From the NCBI RefSeq assembly GCF_051200825.1, contig NZ_CP195158.1:1364001-1428000 (forward strand): DNA of 64,000 nucleotides. Direction: 5' to 3'. This DNA comes from Formosa sp030427735. Lineage in GTDB: Bacteria; Bacteroidota; Bacteroidia; Flavobacteriales; Flavobacteriaceae. Position numbers and translations under genes: made by a program. This document shows, one piece after another, positions 54,107 through 62,463 of this stretch (the first letter of the stretch is position 1; each line of letters opens with the position of its first letter). The notes under the pieces were generated by a model that saw only the letters and a list, made by a program, of their open reading frames with translations, did no database searches and had not been told where the DNA came from.

Positions 54107-54454
54107 ATGAGTGTTTTTGAATCTTTAAATGAGACTTCAAATAAAGCTAAACATATTGGTGAGCGGTATTTAGAATCGTCTCACCAATATGTTAGATTAA
54201 AAATATTTCAGCAAGTAACAGTTTCTATGAGCCTGTTAGGTAAAATTTTACTTATAGGTTCGGTATTATTTATTGCATTTTTATTTTTTGCCGTTTCTTT
54301 AGCCATAGCTATAGGGTATTGGTTAAACAATATGGTATGGGGCACATTAATTGTTGGCGGATTGTTTTTACTTCTGGCGATTATAATTTATCTGCTAAGA
54401 CATCGCATAGACAATAAATTTATAGAAAAAATGTCTCATAATTTCTTCGACTAA
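54107..54454 (+). CDS. Holin-like (phage holin superfamily III) membrane protein
   Basis: A 115-residue protein with two long hydrophobic helices at about 45-70 and 77-102 (LGKILLIGSVLFIAFLFFAV and TLIVGGLFLLLAIIIYLL) after an N-terminal amphipathic part. Bacteroidota genomes often place this type of protein after a YtxH protein. Despite the holin label, there are no lysis genes here, so a chromosomal membrane role is more likely. Confidence 0.75.
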   Translation: MSVFESLNETSNKAKHIGERYLESSHQYVRLKIFQQVTVSMSLLGKILLIGSVLFIAFLFFAVSLAIAIGYWLNNMVWGTLIVGGLFLLLAIIIYLLRHRIDNKFIEKMSHNFFD

Positions 54455-54458
54455 ACCT

Positions 54459-54662
54459 ATGAAAAAAGATTTTAAAACATTTAAAGAAGTCGAATACGAA
54501 CTGAAGCGCTTAGATTTAGAGCGTAAAATTGCTTGGGAAGAAATGAGAGGTTTAAAAGGTCAGGTTAAGGAAGACCTTCAACCTGTTAATTGGGTGCAAT
54601 CTGCCTTGAGTATTGGTTTTAAATACGGAGCATTTGCTCTGTTTAAAAAATTATGGCGATAA
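54459..54662 (+). CDS. Small coiled helical protein, third gene of the YtxH cluster
   Basis: A 67-residue protein: a charged helical part (FKEVEYELKRLDLERKIAWE), GLKGQVKEDLQPVNW and a final short hydrophobic helix with KKLWR. It resembles the small DUF6327-like proteins that follow YtxH and holin-like genes in Flavobacteriaceae, though the family match is by eye. Four bp after the holin-like gene, so almost certainly cotranscribed. Confidence 0.7.
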   Translation: MKKDFKTFKEVEYELKRLDLERKIAWEEMRGLKGQVKEDLQPVNWVQSALSIGFKYGAFALFKKLWR

Positions 54663-54843
54663 ACTTTAGGAGCTTCACTTTACAAAAAAGAATTTCTATT
54701 TTTCATTCATTGCTTTTTTAGTCAATTACGTGTTTTAAAGTTCTTAATTGGCAACTATTTCTATATAGTTCTAACAATAAAAGACATTATAACATGATAA
54801 TAACTTTTAATAACTAATTCTGTAAGGATTGTATTAAAAATTC

Positions 54844-54851
54844 TACTTTTG
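54844..54851 (+). promoter_or_regulatory. trxB -7 promoter box TACTTTTG
   Basis: TACTTTTG fits TAnnTTTG, 25 nt ahead of the trxB ATG. A TTG is present but too close (12-nt spacer), so the -33 element is unclear. Confidence 0.45.
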
Positions 54852-54876
54852 TTAGTATTAAAATTATAATAAAGTT

Positions 54877-55839
54877 ATGTCTGATACAATCGAAAAAGTA
54901 AAATGCTTAATTATAGGATCTGGCCCAGCTGGATATACAGCCGCTATTTATGCCGCAAGAGCAAACATGGCTCCAGTGTTATACCAAGGTATGCAGCCAG
55001 GTGGACAATTAACAACAACTAACGATGTTGAAAATTTCCCAGGATACCCAGATGGTATTACAGGACCAGAAATGATGATTCAATTGCAGGAACAAGCCAA
55101 ACGTTTTGGATCGGATATTCGCGACGGTTGGGTAACTAAAGTTGATTTTTCTGGCGATATCCATAAAGTTTGGGTAAACGAAACGCAAGAAATTCACTGC
55201 GAAACCGTAATTATTTCTACAGGTGCATCGGCTAAATATTTAGGTTTACCTTCCGAACAAAAATATTTACAATTAGGAGGTGGTGTTTCTGCCTGCGCAG
55301 TATGCGACGGATTTTTCTATAGAAATCAAGAAGTTGTTATTGTAGGAGCTGGAGATTCGGCTTGCGAAGAAGCACATTATCTATCTAAACTTTGTAAAAA
55401 AGTAACCATGTTGGTAAGACGCGACGAGTTTAGAGCGTCTAAAATTATGGAGAACCGAGTTAAAAAAACCGAGAATATAGAGATTCTTTTTAACACTGAA
55501 ACCGAAGAAGTTGTAGGAGACGGGCAAGTGGTTACAGGCGTTAAAGTGAAAAACAACAAAACAAACGAAATTACTGAAATTCCAGCAACAGGATTTTTTG
55601 TAGCTATTGGGCATAAACCAAATACCGATGTGTTTAAAGACTTTTTAGAGCTCGATGAAACAGGTTACATTATCAATCAGCCAGGAACTTCAAAAACCAA
55701 TATAGAAGGTGTATTTGTTTCGGGAGATGCAGCAGACCACGTGTACAGACAAGCCATTACGGCAGCAGGTACAGGATGTATGGCAGCACTTGATGCAGAG
55801 CGTTATTTAGCAGCTAAAGAAGTAGAGGTTGAAGGCTAG
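54877..55839 (+). CDS. trxB: Thioredoxin reductase
   Basis: A 320-residue FAD/NADPH enzyme that reduces thioredoxin. FAD-binding IIGSGPAGYTAAIYAARA, the redox pair in SACAVCDGFF (Cys140, Cys143), the NADPH loop VIVGAGDSACEEA and the FAD-binding EGVFVSGDAADHVYRQA are all present. Own promoter and terminator; monocistronic. Confidence 0.95.
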   Translation: MSDTIEKVKCLIIGSGPAGYTAAIYAARANMAPVLYQGMQPGGQLTTTNDVENFPGYPDGITGPEMMIQLQEQAKRFGSDIRDGWVTKVDFSGDIHKVWVNETQEIHCETVIISTGASAKYLGLPSEQKYLQLGGGVSACAVCDGFFYRNQEVVIVGAGDSACEEAHYLSKLCKKVTMLVRRDEFRASKIMENRVKKTENIEILFNTETEEVVGDGQVVTGVKVKNNKTNEITEIPATGFFVAIGHKPNTDVFKDFLELDETGYIINQPGTSKTNIEGVFVSGDAADHVYRQAITAAGTGCMAALDAERYLAAKEVEVEG

Positions 55840-55867
55840 ATCTTAAATTATATTTTATAAAACATTG

Positions 55868-55896
55868 AAACCGAAGCATTTGTTTCGGTTTTTTTG
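55868..55896 (+). terminator. trxB terminator
   Basis: AAACCGAA (55868-55875) pairs with the TTCGGTTT at 55884-55891, followed by a T-run. Confidence 0.8.
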
Positions 55897-55965
55897 TATC
55901 TTGGGGCTTCCTCTTAGAAATTTTATTGGTTAATAGCATATTACTAACTCATAAATTGATGCATT

Positions 55966-58122
55966 ATGAAAAAAATGATTTATGCTATGCTTTTTTTGCT
56001 AACCGTAATTGCTGAAGCGCAACAAACGGTTAAACCTGAACTTCTTCCTCAAAAAAATGTTACCAACACTTATTTTGATGTCACTGTAAATGATCCCTAT
56101 CAGTATCTAGAAAATTTAAATGATGATAAGGTTATTACCTGGATGAAAGCCAATGCGTCTTATTCCGAAGCTGTATTAAATAATATTTCGGGTAAACAGG
56201 ACTTGTTTAACAAAATGAAAGAACTGTTGGAGCGACGATCTGTTTCAATTTCATACTTAGAAATTGCAGACGACAATACCTATTATTATTTAAAGCGCAT
56301 ACCGGGTGAGGAGATAAGTAAAATGTACAAACGTAAGGGCTACGAAGGTAAAGAGGTATTGTTTTTCGACCCCACGCAGTACAAGAAAGAAGAAGGGCAG
56401 ACGTATGTTATTTCATCTATAACTCCAAATATCAAAGGTGATAAAATAGCTGTTAGCGTTGCAGCCAATGGATCGGAAAACCCCGATGTTTTAATTTTTA
56501 AAGCAAATGGCGAACAATATCCAGAAGTTTTGGAACTAGCAGAAGGGGTGTCTTGGTTACCTTCTGGTAATGAATTTTGTTATATAAAAATAAATTCGGC
56601 CGATTTAAAAGATGTAAATCGTCAATTGTACTTATCTAATTATGTACATAGTGTAGGTACTAAACAGTCTAAAGATCAAACTTATTTTTCTAAAGCAAAT
56701 TTTTCTCCATTAGGCATGATGGCTTCAGAGTATCCTTTTATTATGTATTCTAAAGAGGCCGATAAAAAGTTTTTGAATGTTGAGTCTGTAGATAAAAACA
56801 AAAGAATTTTTGTTGAAAACACCAATAAAGATTGGGAACCCATTATATCTAGAGACGATAATGTGATAAACATGAAAGTAATGGATAACGAGGTATATTA
56901 TTTAACGTATTATAATGCACCTAATTATCAAATAGTCAAATCCGCTCTAAATGCCCCTCAATTTTCTGATGCGGAGATTGTTATTAAAGAATCGCCAGAT
57001 GAAATAATAACTGGTTTTGAGCTTACAAAAGATGGTTTATACTATGCTACAGTAAAAAATGGAGTAGAGGCTAATGTTTATTTTTTAGAAAAAGGCAATA
57101 CCACGGCTAAACAATTGAAGCTACCGTTTACAGCAGGAAGAGCCGATATTGGGGCAAGAGGTCCAGAATATGGAGAAATTTGGATTAATATTTCGGGATG
57201 GACTTCTCCAGATAAACGTTATTTGTATACCCCAAAATCTGATACATTTACCTATCAACCTTTGTCAACTCCTGTAGAATATCCCGAACTCGAAGATTTA
57301 GTTGCAAAGGAAGTTATGGTAAAATCGCATGATGGTGTAATGGTACCAGTGTCTATTATTCACAAAAAGGATTTAACATTAGATGGAGAAAATCCAGCAG
57401 TAATTTACAGTTATGGTTCTTATGGTATTTCTACCGAGCCGTTTTTTAGTCCGATAACGCTTGCTTATACATTGTACGATGGTATTCTGGTTGTACCGCA
57501 TGTTCGCGGTGGCGGTGAGCTTGGAGATGCTTGGCATAAGGCGGGGCAAAAATTAAACAAGCCTAACACATGGAAAGATGGTATTGCCACGGCAGAGTAT
57601 TTAATAGATCAGGGATACACTTCTGCAAATAAGCTTTCGATTTTTGGAGGAAGTGCTGGTGGTATTTTTGTTGGTAGGGCCATTACAGAGCGACCAGATT
57701 TATTTGCTGCCGCAGCACCTATGGTAGGATGTATGAATACGGTACGTATGGAAGAAACACCTAACGGTCCAGTAAATACACCAGAGTTTGGAACTGTTAA
57801 GGACCCTAAAGAATTTAAAGGTTTATTGGAAATGGACTCGTATTTACATTTAAAGGAAGGTACAGATTACCCTGCTATGTTGATTACAGCCGGTATGAAT
57901 GATCCTCGAGTAATTGCTTGGCAACCAGCTAAATTTGCGGCCAAAATGCAACATGATAATGCAGGGGATTCACCAGTTTTATTTTATACTAATTTTGATG
58001 GAGGACATGGAGGCCGTACTACGCTAACGCAAAGGTTAAACGATTTTTCTAATATTTTTTCATTCTTTTATTGGCAGTCGGGGCACCCAGATTTTGTAAT
58101 GAAAGAACCTTTAAAAGATTAA
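55966..58122 (+). CDS. Secreted prolyl oligopeptidase (S9A)
   Basis: A 718-residue serine peptidase with signal peptide (MIYAMLFLLTVIAEAQ). Seven-bladed propeller (about 70-420) and alpha/beta-hydrolase end (about 440-710). Catalytic triad: Ser563 in IFGGSAGGIF, Asp646 in AGMNDPRV and His681 in FDGGHGGRT. Family members cut after proline in short peptides; export suggests a role in peptide utilisation. GGSNGG is more usual at the serine, here GGSAGG. Confidence 0.93.
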   Translation: MKKMIYAMLFLLTVIAEAQQTVKPELLPQKNVTNTYFDVTVNDPYQYLENLNDDKVITWMKANASYSEAVLNNISGKQDLFNKMKELLERRSVSISYLEIADDNTYYYLKRIPGEEISKMYKRKGYEGKEVLFFDPTQYKKEEGQTYVISSITPNIKGDKIAVSVAANGSENPDVLIFKANGEQYPEVLELAEGVSWLPSGNEFCYIKINSADLKDVNRQLYLSNYVHSVGTKQSKDQTYFSKANFSPLGMMASEYPFIMYSKEADKKFLNVESVDKNKRIFVENTNKDWEPIISRDDNVINMKVMDNEVYYLTYYNAPNYQIVKSALNAPQFSDAEIVIKESPDEIITGFELTKDGLYYATVKNGVEANVYFLEKGNTTAKQLKLPFTAGRADIGARGPEYGEIWINISGWTSPDKRYLYTPKSDTFTYQPLSTPVEYPELEDLVAKEVMVKSHDGVMVPVSIIHKKDLTLDGENPAVIYSYGSYGISTEPFFSPITLAYTLYDGILVVPHVRGGGELGDAWHKAGQKLNKPNTWKDGIATAEYLIDQGYTSANKLSIFGGSAGGIFVGRAITERPDLFAAAAPMVGCMNTVRMEETPNGPVNTPEFGTVKDPKEFKGLLEMDSYLHLKEGTDYPAMLITAGMNDPRVIAWQPAKFAAKMQHDNAGDSPVLFYTNFDGGHGGRTTLTQRLNDFSNIFSFFYWQSGHPDFVMKEPLKD

Positions 58123-58125
58123 ATA

Positions 58126-58161
58126 AAAAAAACCGAGGCAATAATTTTGCTTCGGTTTTTT
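58126..58161. terminator. Terminator after the prolyl oligopeptidase
   Basis: AACCGA (58131-58136) plus GCA pair with TGC and TCGGTT (58148-58157) with A- and T-runs on either side. Confidence 0.8.
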
Positions 58162-58288
58162 ATAATGGATTAGTTAGGTTAACGTTAGTGATGGTTTTTG
58201 GTTAGCACAGTATATCTATAATTATTGTGGCAATAAGTTTAACAAAAGTTTCCATGATGATTGATTGTTTTTGATTGATGAATGATTA

Positions 58289-60064
58289 TTAGTGAGTCTC
58301 GGACGAAATGTTAATGCCGTTTTCGTTAATATCTACATGAACATCTTCGCTTTTAGCTTTTACACCTTCGCTACCTATTTGAATATCTACTTCGTCGCTT
58401 TTTATCTTAACGCCTTCGCTATTTATTTTTACAGAACCATTGTCGTCGTTTATATTTAAATCAATATAACCCTCGTCGTCGTAATCTTCTTCAAGAATTT
58501 CAGGACAATCTATACATTCAATAGCATCGTTTAAAATTTTCACGGTATAACTAGCTTCATTACTAGATATTAAATTATTAGACGAGTTGTAGTAATTTAA
58601 AAACGATCTGGTATTCTTATTTAAATTTACATAGCTGCCTTCTGGAAGGTATAAAATTACTTCAACTTCTTGCTCTCTAAATTTATTGGCATAGTCGGTT
58701 AACAAATAGCTATCCAATAAAAGTTCGTTGTTTTGTAAACTGTAGTTATACAGAATTTTTTCGGCACGATCTTTAGCGACTAAATAATTTTGGCCTTTAG
58801 ATTCTTTATCTATTTGTATGTTAGCCACACTGTCTTTAGTCGATCTAATAGTAAGGCGAATATCGTTAGATAAAATAACTTTTTCGTCGTTATCGTTATA
58901 CACAATTTTAAAATCGCCCCCACGGTTTATATGGCGTTTAAACTTTGTGTTGGTGGTCATTTTTATACGTAGGGTATCGTTAGTATTATAGATTAATTTT
59001 TCTTTTTTACTAACTACAGATTCTAAAGCATGGTCTGTAGCTTGCTTAATGCCTATGGTAATAAGCCCTATTAAAGAGATTAGCCAAACACCAAGTAAAG
59101 TGAATTTTGCAATGTTACCAATAGATTTTAAGTTGTTTATAAGTATCTTAAGTCCTAAATATAAAATGAAAAAACAAGGAATACCAAAGGTGAAAAACAC
59201 GAGTAACGATCCCAACCAGATAGGTAATCCCGTGGTGTTTAATGCATCTGGATAATCCATCCACCAGGGGTGGAAAAAGGATGAGCTTCCTAACGATAAT
59301 AAGCTAATAAGTAATGCAAATATGGATAGCGCTCCAAATATTACTAAAAGTATACCTATAAACTTGGCAAATAATTTTAGGAAAAACATAATGATATCTC
59401 CAATGGTATCGAAAAAAGACTTAGAAGTAGACTTAACCTTATTGCCATATTTTTCGTAATCTACATTTTTAACGGTATCGGAAACATCTTCAAATCCTTT
59501 TTTAATTTTTTTTTCAATATTACTAATATTAACTACTTCGCCTTGCATGGTTAGTTTTTCGGCAGTTGTAACTGCTTCTGGAACTAAAATCCAAAACAAT
59601 AGGTAAATAAGTATAAAAGTTCCGCCAGACCCTAAGGTTAATAAAATCCAAATTAAGCGCACCCAAATGGCGTCTATACCTAAATAATGTCCTAAACCGG
59701 CAGCTACACCAGCAATGTAAGAGTTACTCGTATCTCGGTATAACTTTTTAGACGATTTTGTGCGTTTCTCGGCTACAGGTTCGTCTTCAAAAATCTCGTC
59801 GTCTACCAGGTAATCTTCGGGTTGGCCCATAATAGAAATAACTTCGTCTACCTCTTTGCTGCTAATTACCTGCTTATCGTGTTTCACGCGCTCGTTAAAT
59901 AGTTCGGCAATGCGGGCTTCGATATCCGAAATGATTTCGGAGCGGCCTTGAGAGTCTGTAAATGAACGTTTAATAGCCTCGAGATAGCGTTGTAATTTTT
60001 GGTAAGCATCTTCATCGATATGAAAGAATATACCTGCTAAATTTATGTTGACTGTTTTATTCAT
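58289..60064 (-). CDS. PspC-domain envelope-stress membrane protein
   Basis: A 591-residue protein. The cytoplasmic N-part (about 1-105) with DSQGRSEIISDIEARIAELF precedes the PspC domain at about 110-165 (YIAGVAAGLGHYLGIDAIWVR plus a helix; YIAGVAAGLG is the signature). Four or five membrane helices lie at about 230-360. The C-terminal part (about 365-591) is periplasmic or extracellular with acidic, repeat-like strands such as GSEGVKAKSEDVHVD. It overlaps the PadR gene by 8 nt. Typical for Bacteroidota: a PadR-PspC pair in place of a full Psp system. Confidence 0.88.
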   Translation of the reverse strand: MNKTVNINLAGIFFHIDEDAYQKLQRYLEAIKRSFTDSQGRSEIISDIEARIAELFNERVKHDKQVISSKEVDEVISIMGQPEDYLVDDEIFEDEPVAEKRTKSSKKLYRDTSNSYIAGVAAGLGHYLGIDAIWVRLIWILLTLGSGGTFILIYLLFWILVPEAVTTAEKLTMQGEVVNISNIEKKIKKGFEDVSDTVKNVDYEKYGNKVKSTSKSFFDTIGDIIMFFLKLFAKFIGILLVIFGALSIFALLISLLSLGSSSFFHPWWMDYPDALNTTGLPIWLGSLLVFFTFGIPCFFILYLGLKILINNLKSIGNIAKFTLLGVWLISLIGLITIGIKQATDHALESVVSKKEKLIYNTNDTLRIKMTTNTKFKRHINRGGDFKIVYNDNDEKVILSNDIRLTIRSTKDSVANIQIDKESKGQNYLVAKDRAEKILYNYSLQNNELLLDSYLLTDYANKFREQEVEVILYLPEGSYVNLNKNTRSFLNYYNSSNNLISSNEASYTVKILNDAIECIDCPEILEEDYDDEGYIDLNINDDNGSVKINSEGVKIKSDEVDIQIGSEGVKAKSEDVHVDINENGINISSETH

Positions 60065-60401
60065 TGCTGTTGTTTTTTTGACGTGTTACTAGGTTTACTG
60101 CATGTTGTAATTCGCTCCAAGTGGTGTTTAATTCACTTAAAAATAATTTTCCTGTTTCGGTTAATCCGTAATATTTTCTTGGTGGTCCAGAGGTCGATTC
60201 TTCCCAACGGTAATTTAGGAGTCCGGCATTTTTAAGACGGGTAAGCAAAGGGTAAATGGTACCTTCTACTACCAGCATTTTGGCGTCTTTTAAAGTGTCT
60301 AGAATTTCTGCAACATAAGCGTCTTCATCTTTTAATACAGATAAAATGCAATATTCTAAAACACCTTTTCGCATTTGTGCTTTTGTGTTCTCTATTTTCA
60401 T
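60057..60401 (-). CDS. PadR family transcription regulator
   Basis: A 114-residue winged-helix protein with MRKGVLEYCILSVLKDEDAYV, the recognition region EGTIYPLLTRLKNAGLL and YYGLTETG near the end, all typical of PadR. Overlaps the following PspC gene by 8 nt, so it probably controls that operon. No clear promoter box was found in its upstream region. Confidence 0.93.
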   Translation of the reverse strand: MKIENTKAQMRKGVLEYCILSVLKDEDAYVAEILDTLKDAKMLVVEGTIYPLLTRLKNAGLLNYRWEESTSGPPRKYYGLTETGKLFLSELNTTWSELQHAVNLVTRQKNNSNE

Positions 60402-60539
60402 TTTGTAATGTATTTAAAGGTCTTGCTAAGACACTTTGATTGAGTAATTGGATTTAAAAATACGTGAATCATGTTTTAATGCATTTTAATTTTAAACTGT
60501 TCATTTTTTGATTGATTGATGATGGTTGATTGATTTTTT

Positions 60540-60986
60540 TTATTTGATGAAATGTATTGTTAATGGGTACTGGTAATCTAACCCGTCTTTAGCTTTTAAA
60601 CTGGCTCTTACAATTAAAGCCAATTCTATTATAAAGCCTATAATGGCTAGACCGCCCAAAGCACCTCCTATATAGAGTAGCGGAGAAGGTTTGCCAATGT
60701 TAATCTGAATATTATCAAACAGATTAATGTCTATAAAGTCTAAACCGCTAAAAATGTTAAATAAGAAAAATGGCACGGTTATCATACCTAAAATAATAGC
60801 GTACAATAAAATACTGATTTGAAAATTGATGGCTTCTTTACCATGTTTATCTATAAATTCAGATTTATCCTTATTGGCAATCCATAATACCAATGGCGCG
60901 ATAAAATTTCCTAAAGGAAAAATAAATCTAGAGAAGGTAGATAAATGAATAAAAGTGGCGATATTTTTTTGGTGGTTATCTAACAT
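60540..60986 (-). CDS. DUF4870 membrane protein
   Basis: A 148-residue protein with four hydrophobic helices. FIHLSTFSRFIFPLGNFIAPLVLW, then KSEFIDKHGKEAINFQISIL (20 residues) are the DUF4870 hallmark; it is a small inner-membrane family of unknown function, often near PspC genes. The start is supported by a promoter (61015-61046) directly upstream. It stands in the same orientation as the PadR-PspC pair. Confidence 0.88.
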   Translation of the reverse strand: MLDNHQKNIATFIHLSTFSRFIFPLGNFIAPLVLWIANKDKSEFIDKHGKEAINFQISILLYAIILGMITVPFFLFNIFSGLDFIDINLFDNIQINIGKPSPLLYIGGALGGLAIIGFIIELALIVRASLKAKDGLDYQYPLTIHFIK

Positions 60987-61014
60987 TTTTAAAAGTATAT
61001 AATAGTTTCTTATG

Positions 61015-61046
61015 CAAATATATGTCTAAAAAAAGGTATTATGCAA
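61015..61046 (-). promoter_or_regulatory. Promoter of the DUF4870 gene (TTG-N21-TATATTTG)
   Basis: On the minus strand TTG at 61044-61046, 21-nt spacer, TATATTTG at 61015-61022, 29 nt before the ATG at 60986. Confidence 0.65.
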
Positions 61047-61125
61047 AACATAGTAGTGTAATTTAACATAATATTAACAATATGCCGAACTGATTTTTTT
61101 CAATACATTTAGTGTTTCATTACCC

Positions 61126-61157
61126 CCCAAAAAACGTTTTGCCCAAAAAACATTTTA
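61126..61157 (+). repeat. 16-bp tandem repeat x2
   Basis: CCCAAAAAACGTTTTG (61126-61141) followed directly by CCCAAAAAACATTTTA (61142-61157), 14 of 16 identical. Confidence 0.85.
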
Positions 61158-61249
61158 ACCTTAATAAGCTTGAAAGCCTTGTAAAATAAGGGTTTTTGGC
61201 TGTTTTAGGGTATTTTAAGACAATTTTACCACTTGCCCAAATACTGGCG

Positions 61250-61271
61250 TTTACCGTCTTTTTACCGACTT
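61250..61271 (+). repeat. 11-bp tandem repeat x2
   Basis: TTTACCGTCTT (61250-61260) followed directly by TTTACCGACTT (61261-61271), one difference. Confidence 0.8.
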
Positions 61272-61279
61272 TTTAAAAA

Positions 61280-61301
61280 AGAATTAAACAAGAATTAAAA
61301 A
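61280..61301 (+). repeat. 11-bp tandem repeat x2
   Basis: AGAATTAAACA (61280-61290) followed directly by AGAATTAAAAA (61291-61301), one difference. AT-rich, so partly explainable by composition. Confidence 0.6.
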
Positions 61302-61317
61302 TTATTGTGACTTTAGT

Positions 61318-61358
61318 CCTCAATCCCTAGTTAAATAAGGGGTTTGAGGGTTTTTTTT
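61318..61358 (+). terminator. Plus-strand terminator with no known gene upstream
   Basis: CCTCAA-t-CCC pairs with GGG-t-TTGAGG (61318-61350 overall), followed by eight T. No plus-strand gene precedes it here, and the host gene upstream reads the other way. Confidence 0.7.
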
Positions 61359-61419
61359 ATGCTTTTTTATTACGTGATAATTGATGAAAATGGATTTTTT
61401 GAATTCATCCAAAAAAGTG

Positions 61420-61455
61420 CATAGGGTGAAGTGTAGGGTGTAACGTAGGGTGTAA
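61420..61455 (+). repeat. 12-bp tandem repeat x3 with TAGGGTG core
   Basis: Three consecutive 12-bp units (61420-61431, 61432-61443, 61444-61455), each containing ATAGGGTG or GTAGGGTG; units 2 and 3 differ in one base. They lie between the terminator and the end of the repressor gene. Confidence 0.85.
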
Positions 61456-61581
61456 TATTTACTGTAAAAAACATTATCAGGATTACCCCGAAATGTTGTA
61501 GAAGTACAGGAAAAGACACAATTTAAAGCGTTAAGAGTACCCCTAGAACATTTAATAAATTTATTTAATATTGATAATCAG

Positions 61582-62388
61582 CTATTTAGTGTTTTTAGCT
61601 GTGGTTTTTGCGAATTTATCCTTTAAATTAAAGACTTCTGCCTCTAAATCGTTGACTCTATCAAAGATTGTAGACGGGTCCAGAAGCTCGAAAATCATGG
61701 CAAGGTTTACCTTCCATACTTCCTTTATTTCATTTTGGGTAACAGTATAAGACGGGTATTCCGATCTATTATCACTTTTCAAGTATAAGTTGCCGTATTT
61801 TTCTAAACGGTTAAGTACTCGTTTCACTACTACACCTTCATCTGTAACCACGATATACACTTGGTTGTCTTTAATGTTGGTCCAGTGTTCAACCCATTCA
61901 CCAACTACAATAGATCTATCGTGTAACGTCGGTATCATACTTTGCCCTTTTACTTCAAACATCCTAAAAGTACCGTTGGTGAGTCTGGGTAAGCGGTATG
62001 TAGGAAGAGAACTTATAAAAGTAGGGTCGCCATAGCCTTTTAAATATCCTGCTCTTGCAGATACAGGAACCAGGATAATATTCTCTTCGCCTTGATGGTC
62101 TACAGTAATTAGTTTAGGCATGTTGCCATTTGTATAAGGCTTATTCTCTTCGTTAACGGCTGGAAGTCCTGTTTTAACTAAGTCACCTTCTCCAGTAAGT
62201 AGAATTTCGGGATTGATGTCTACGCATTTTGAGTATAATAGTTCGCTGTCATAAGTGTTTCTTGTATGCCAAGATGCTAATGTTTGAGGCTTAATACCCA
62301 AATATCTTGCAAATTCGGCATCAGATTTAAAGTTATAATGCGATTTTATTTTATTCAAAATCAAAGATTTGTCAAAATTTATACTCAT
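61582..62388 (-). CDS. Phage CI-type repressor with S24 (LexA-like) domain
   Basis: A 268-residue repressor. N-terminal HTH of the phage CI type at about 5-65 (FKSDAEFARYLGIKPQTLASW), a linker, then the S24 domain at about 105-235 with Ser in VKGQSMIPTLHDRSIVVGEW and the catalytic Lys in GVVVKRVLN. This fits a self-cleaving repressor that keeps the prophage silent until DNA damage. Leftward, divergent from the early gene; the shared gap has facing promoter boxes around a palindrome. Confidence 0.9.
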   Translation of the reverse strand: MSINFDKSLILNKIKSHYNFKSDAEFARYLGIKPQTLASWHTRNTYDSELLYSKCVDINPEILLTGEGDLVKTGLPAVNEENKPYTNGNMPKLITVDHQGEENIILVPVSARAGYLKGYGDPTFISSLPTYRLPRLTNGTFRMFEVKGQSMIPTLHDRSIVVGEWVEHWTNIKDNQVYIVVTDEGVVVKRVLNRLEKYGNLYLKSDNRSEYPSYTVTQNEIKEVWKVNLAMIFELLDPSTIFDRVNDLEAEVFNLKDKFAKTTAKNTK

Positions 62389-62403
62389 AATGCGTATTTT
62401 TTC

Positions 62404-62435
62404 TTGTTAATATCCGCAATTTGTTTATATATTTG
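62404..62435 (+). promoter_or_regulatory. Rightward early promoter of the prophage
   Basis: TTG at 62404-62406, 21-nt spacer, TATATTTG at 62428-62435. Start near 62442, so the early gene must begin at the ATG at 62463, not upstream. Confidence 0.7.
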
Positions 62436-62451
62436 TTCTCACAAACGAACA
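62432..62451. promoter_or_regulatory. Palindromic operator of the lysogeny switch
   Basis: TGTTC-N8-GAACA (62434-62451) with an overlapping TTTGT-N4-ACAAA (62432-62445), centred between the two facing -7 boxes. Presumed repressor-binding site. Confidence 0.6.
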
Positions 62452-62455
62452 GAAT

Positions 62456-62463
62456 CAAATATA
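62456..62463 (-). promoter_or_regulatory. Leftward -7 box facing the early promoter
   Basis: TATATTTG on the minus strand (CAAATATA on the plus strand) would start repressor mRNA near 62449 with a leader of about 60 nt. No TTG was found at 18-21 nt, so it may need activation. Confidence 0.5.

Larger units (their letters stand above)
60987..61581. other. Host-phage boundary region: promoter, tandem repeats, lone terminator
   Basis: This 595-bp gap holds the promoter of DUF4870 at its left end, then the presumed left end of the prophage: tandem repeats at 61126-61157, 61250-61271, 61280-61301 and 61420-61455, and a plus-strand terminator at 61318-61358. The exact chromosome-phage joint was not resolved; 61113 is a candidate. 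No protein-coding gene was seen. Confidence 0.6.

Noticed and set aside
54107..54454. Holin-like gene as prophage lysis gene
   Set aside because: No endolysin or other phage gene is near, and the YtxH-holin-like pair is an ordinary chromosomal unit in this phylum.
58190..58255. 17-residue minus-strand ORF (METFVKLIATIIIDILC) between the prolyl oligopeptidase and PspC genes
   Set aside because: A hydrophobic micro-ORF of this size cannot be told from chance in AT-rich DNA without conservation data.
61468..61626. 52-codon plus-strand open frame downstream of the 12-bp repeats
   Set aside because: No ATG, GTG or TTG start and no ribosome site; it overlaps the repressor end on the other strand. 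It may be a fragment but nothing supports it.
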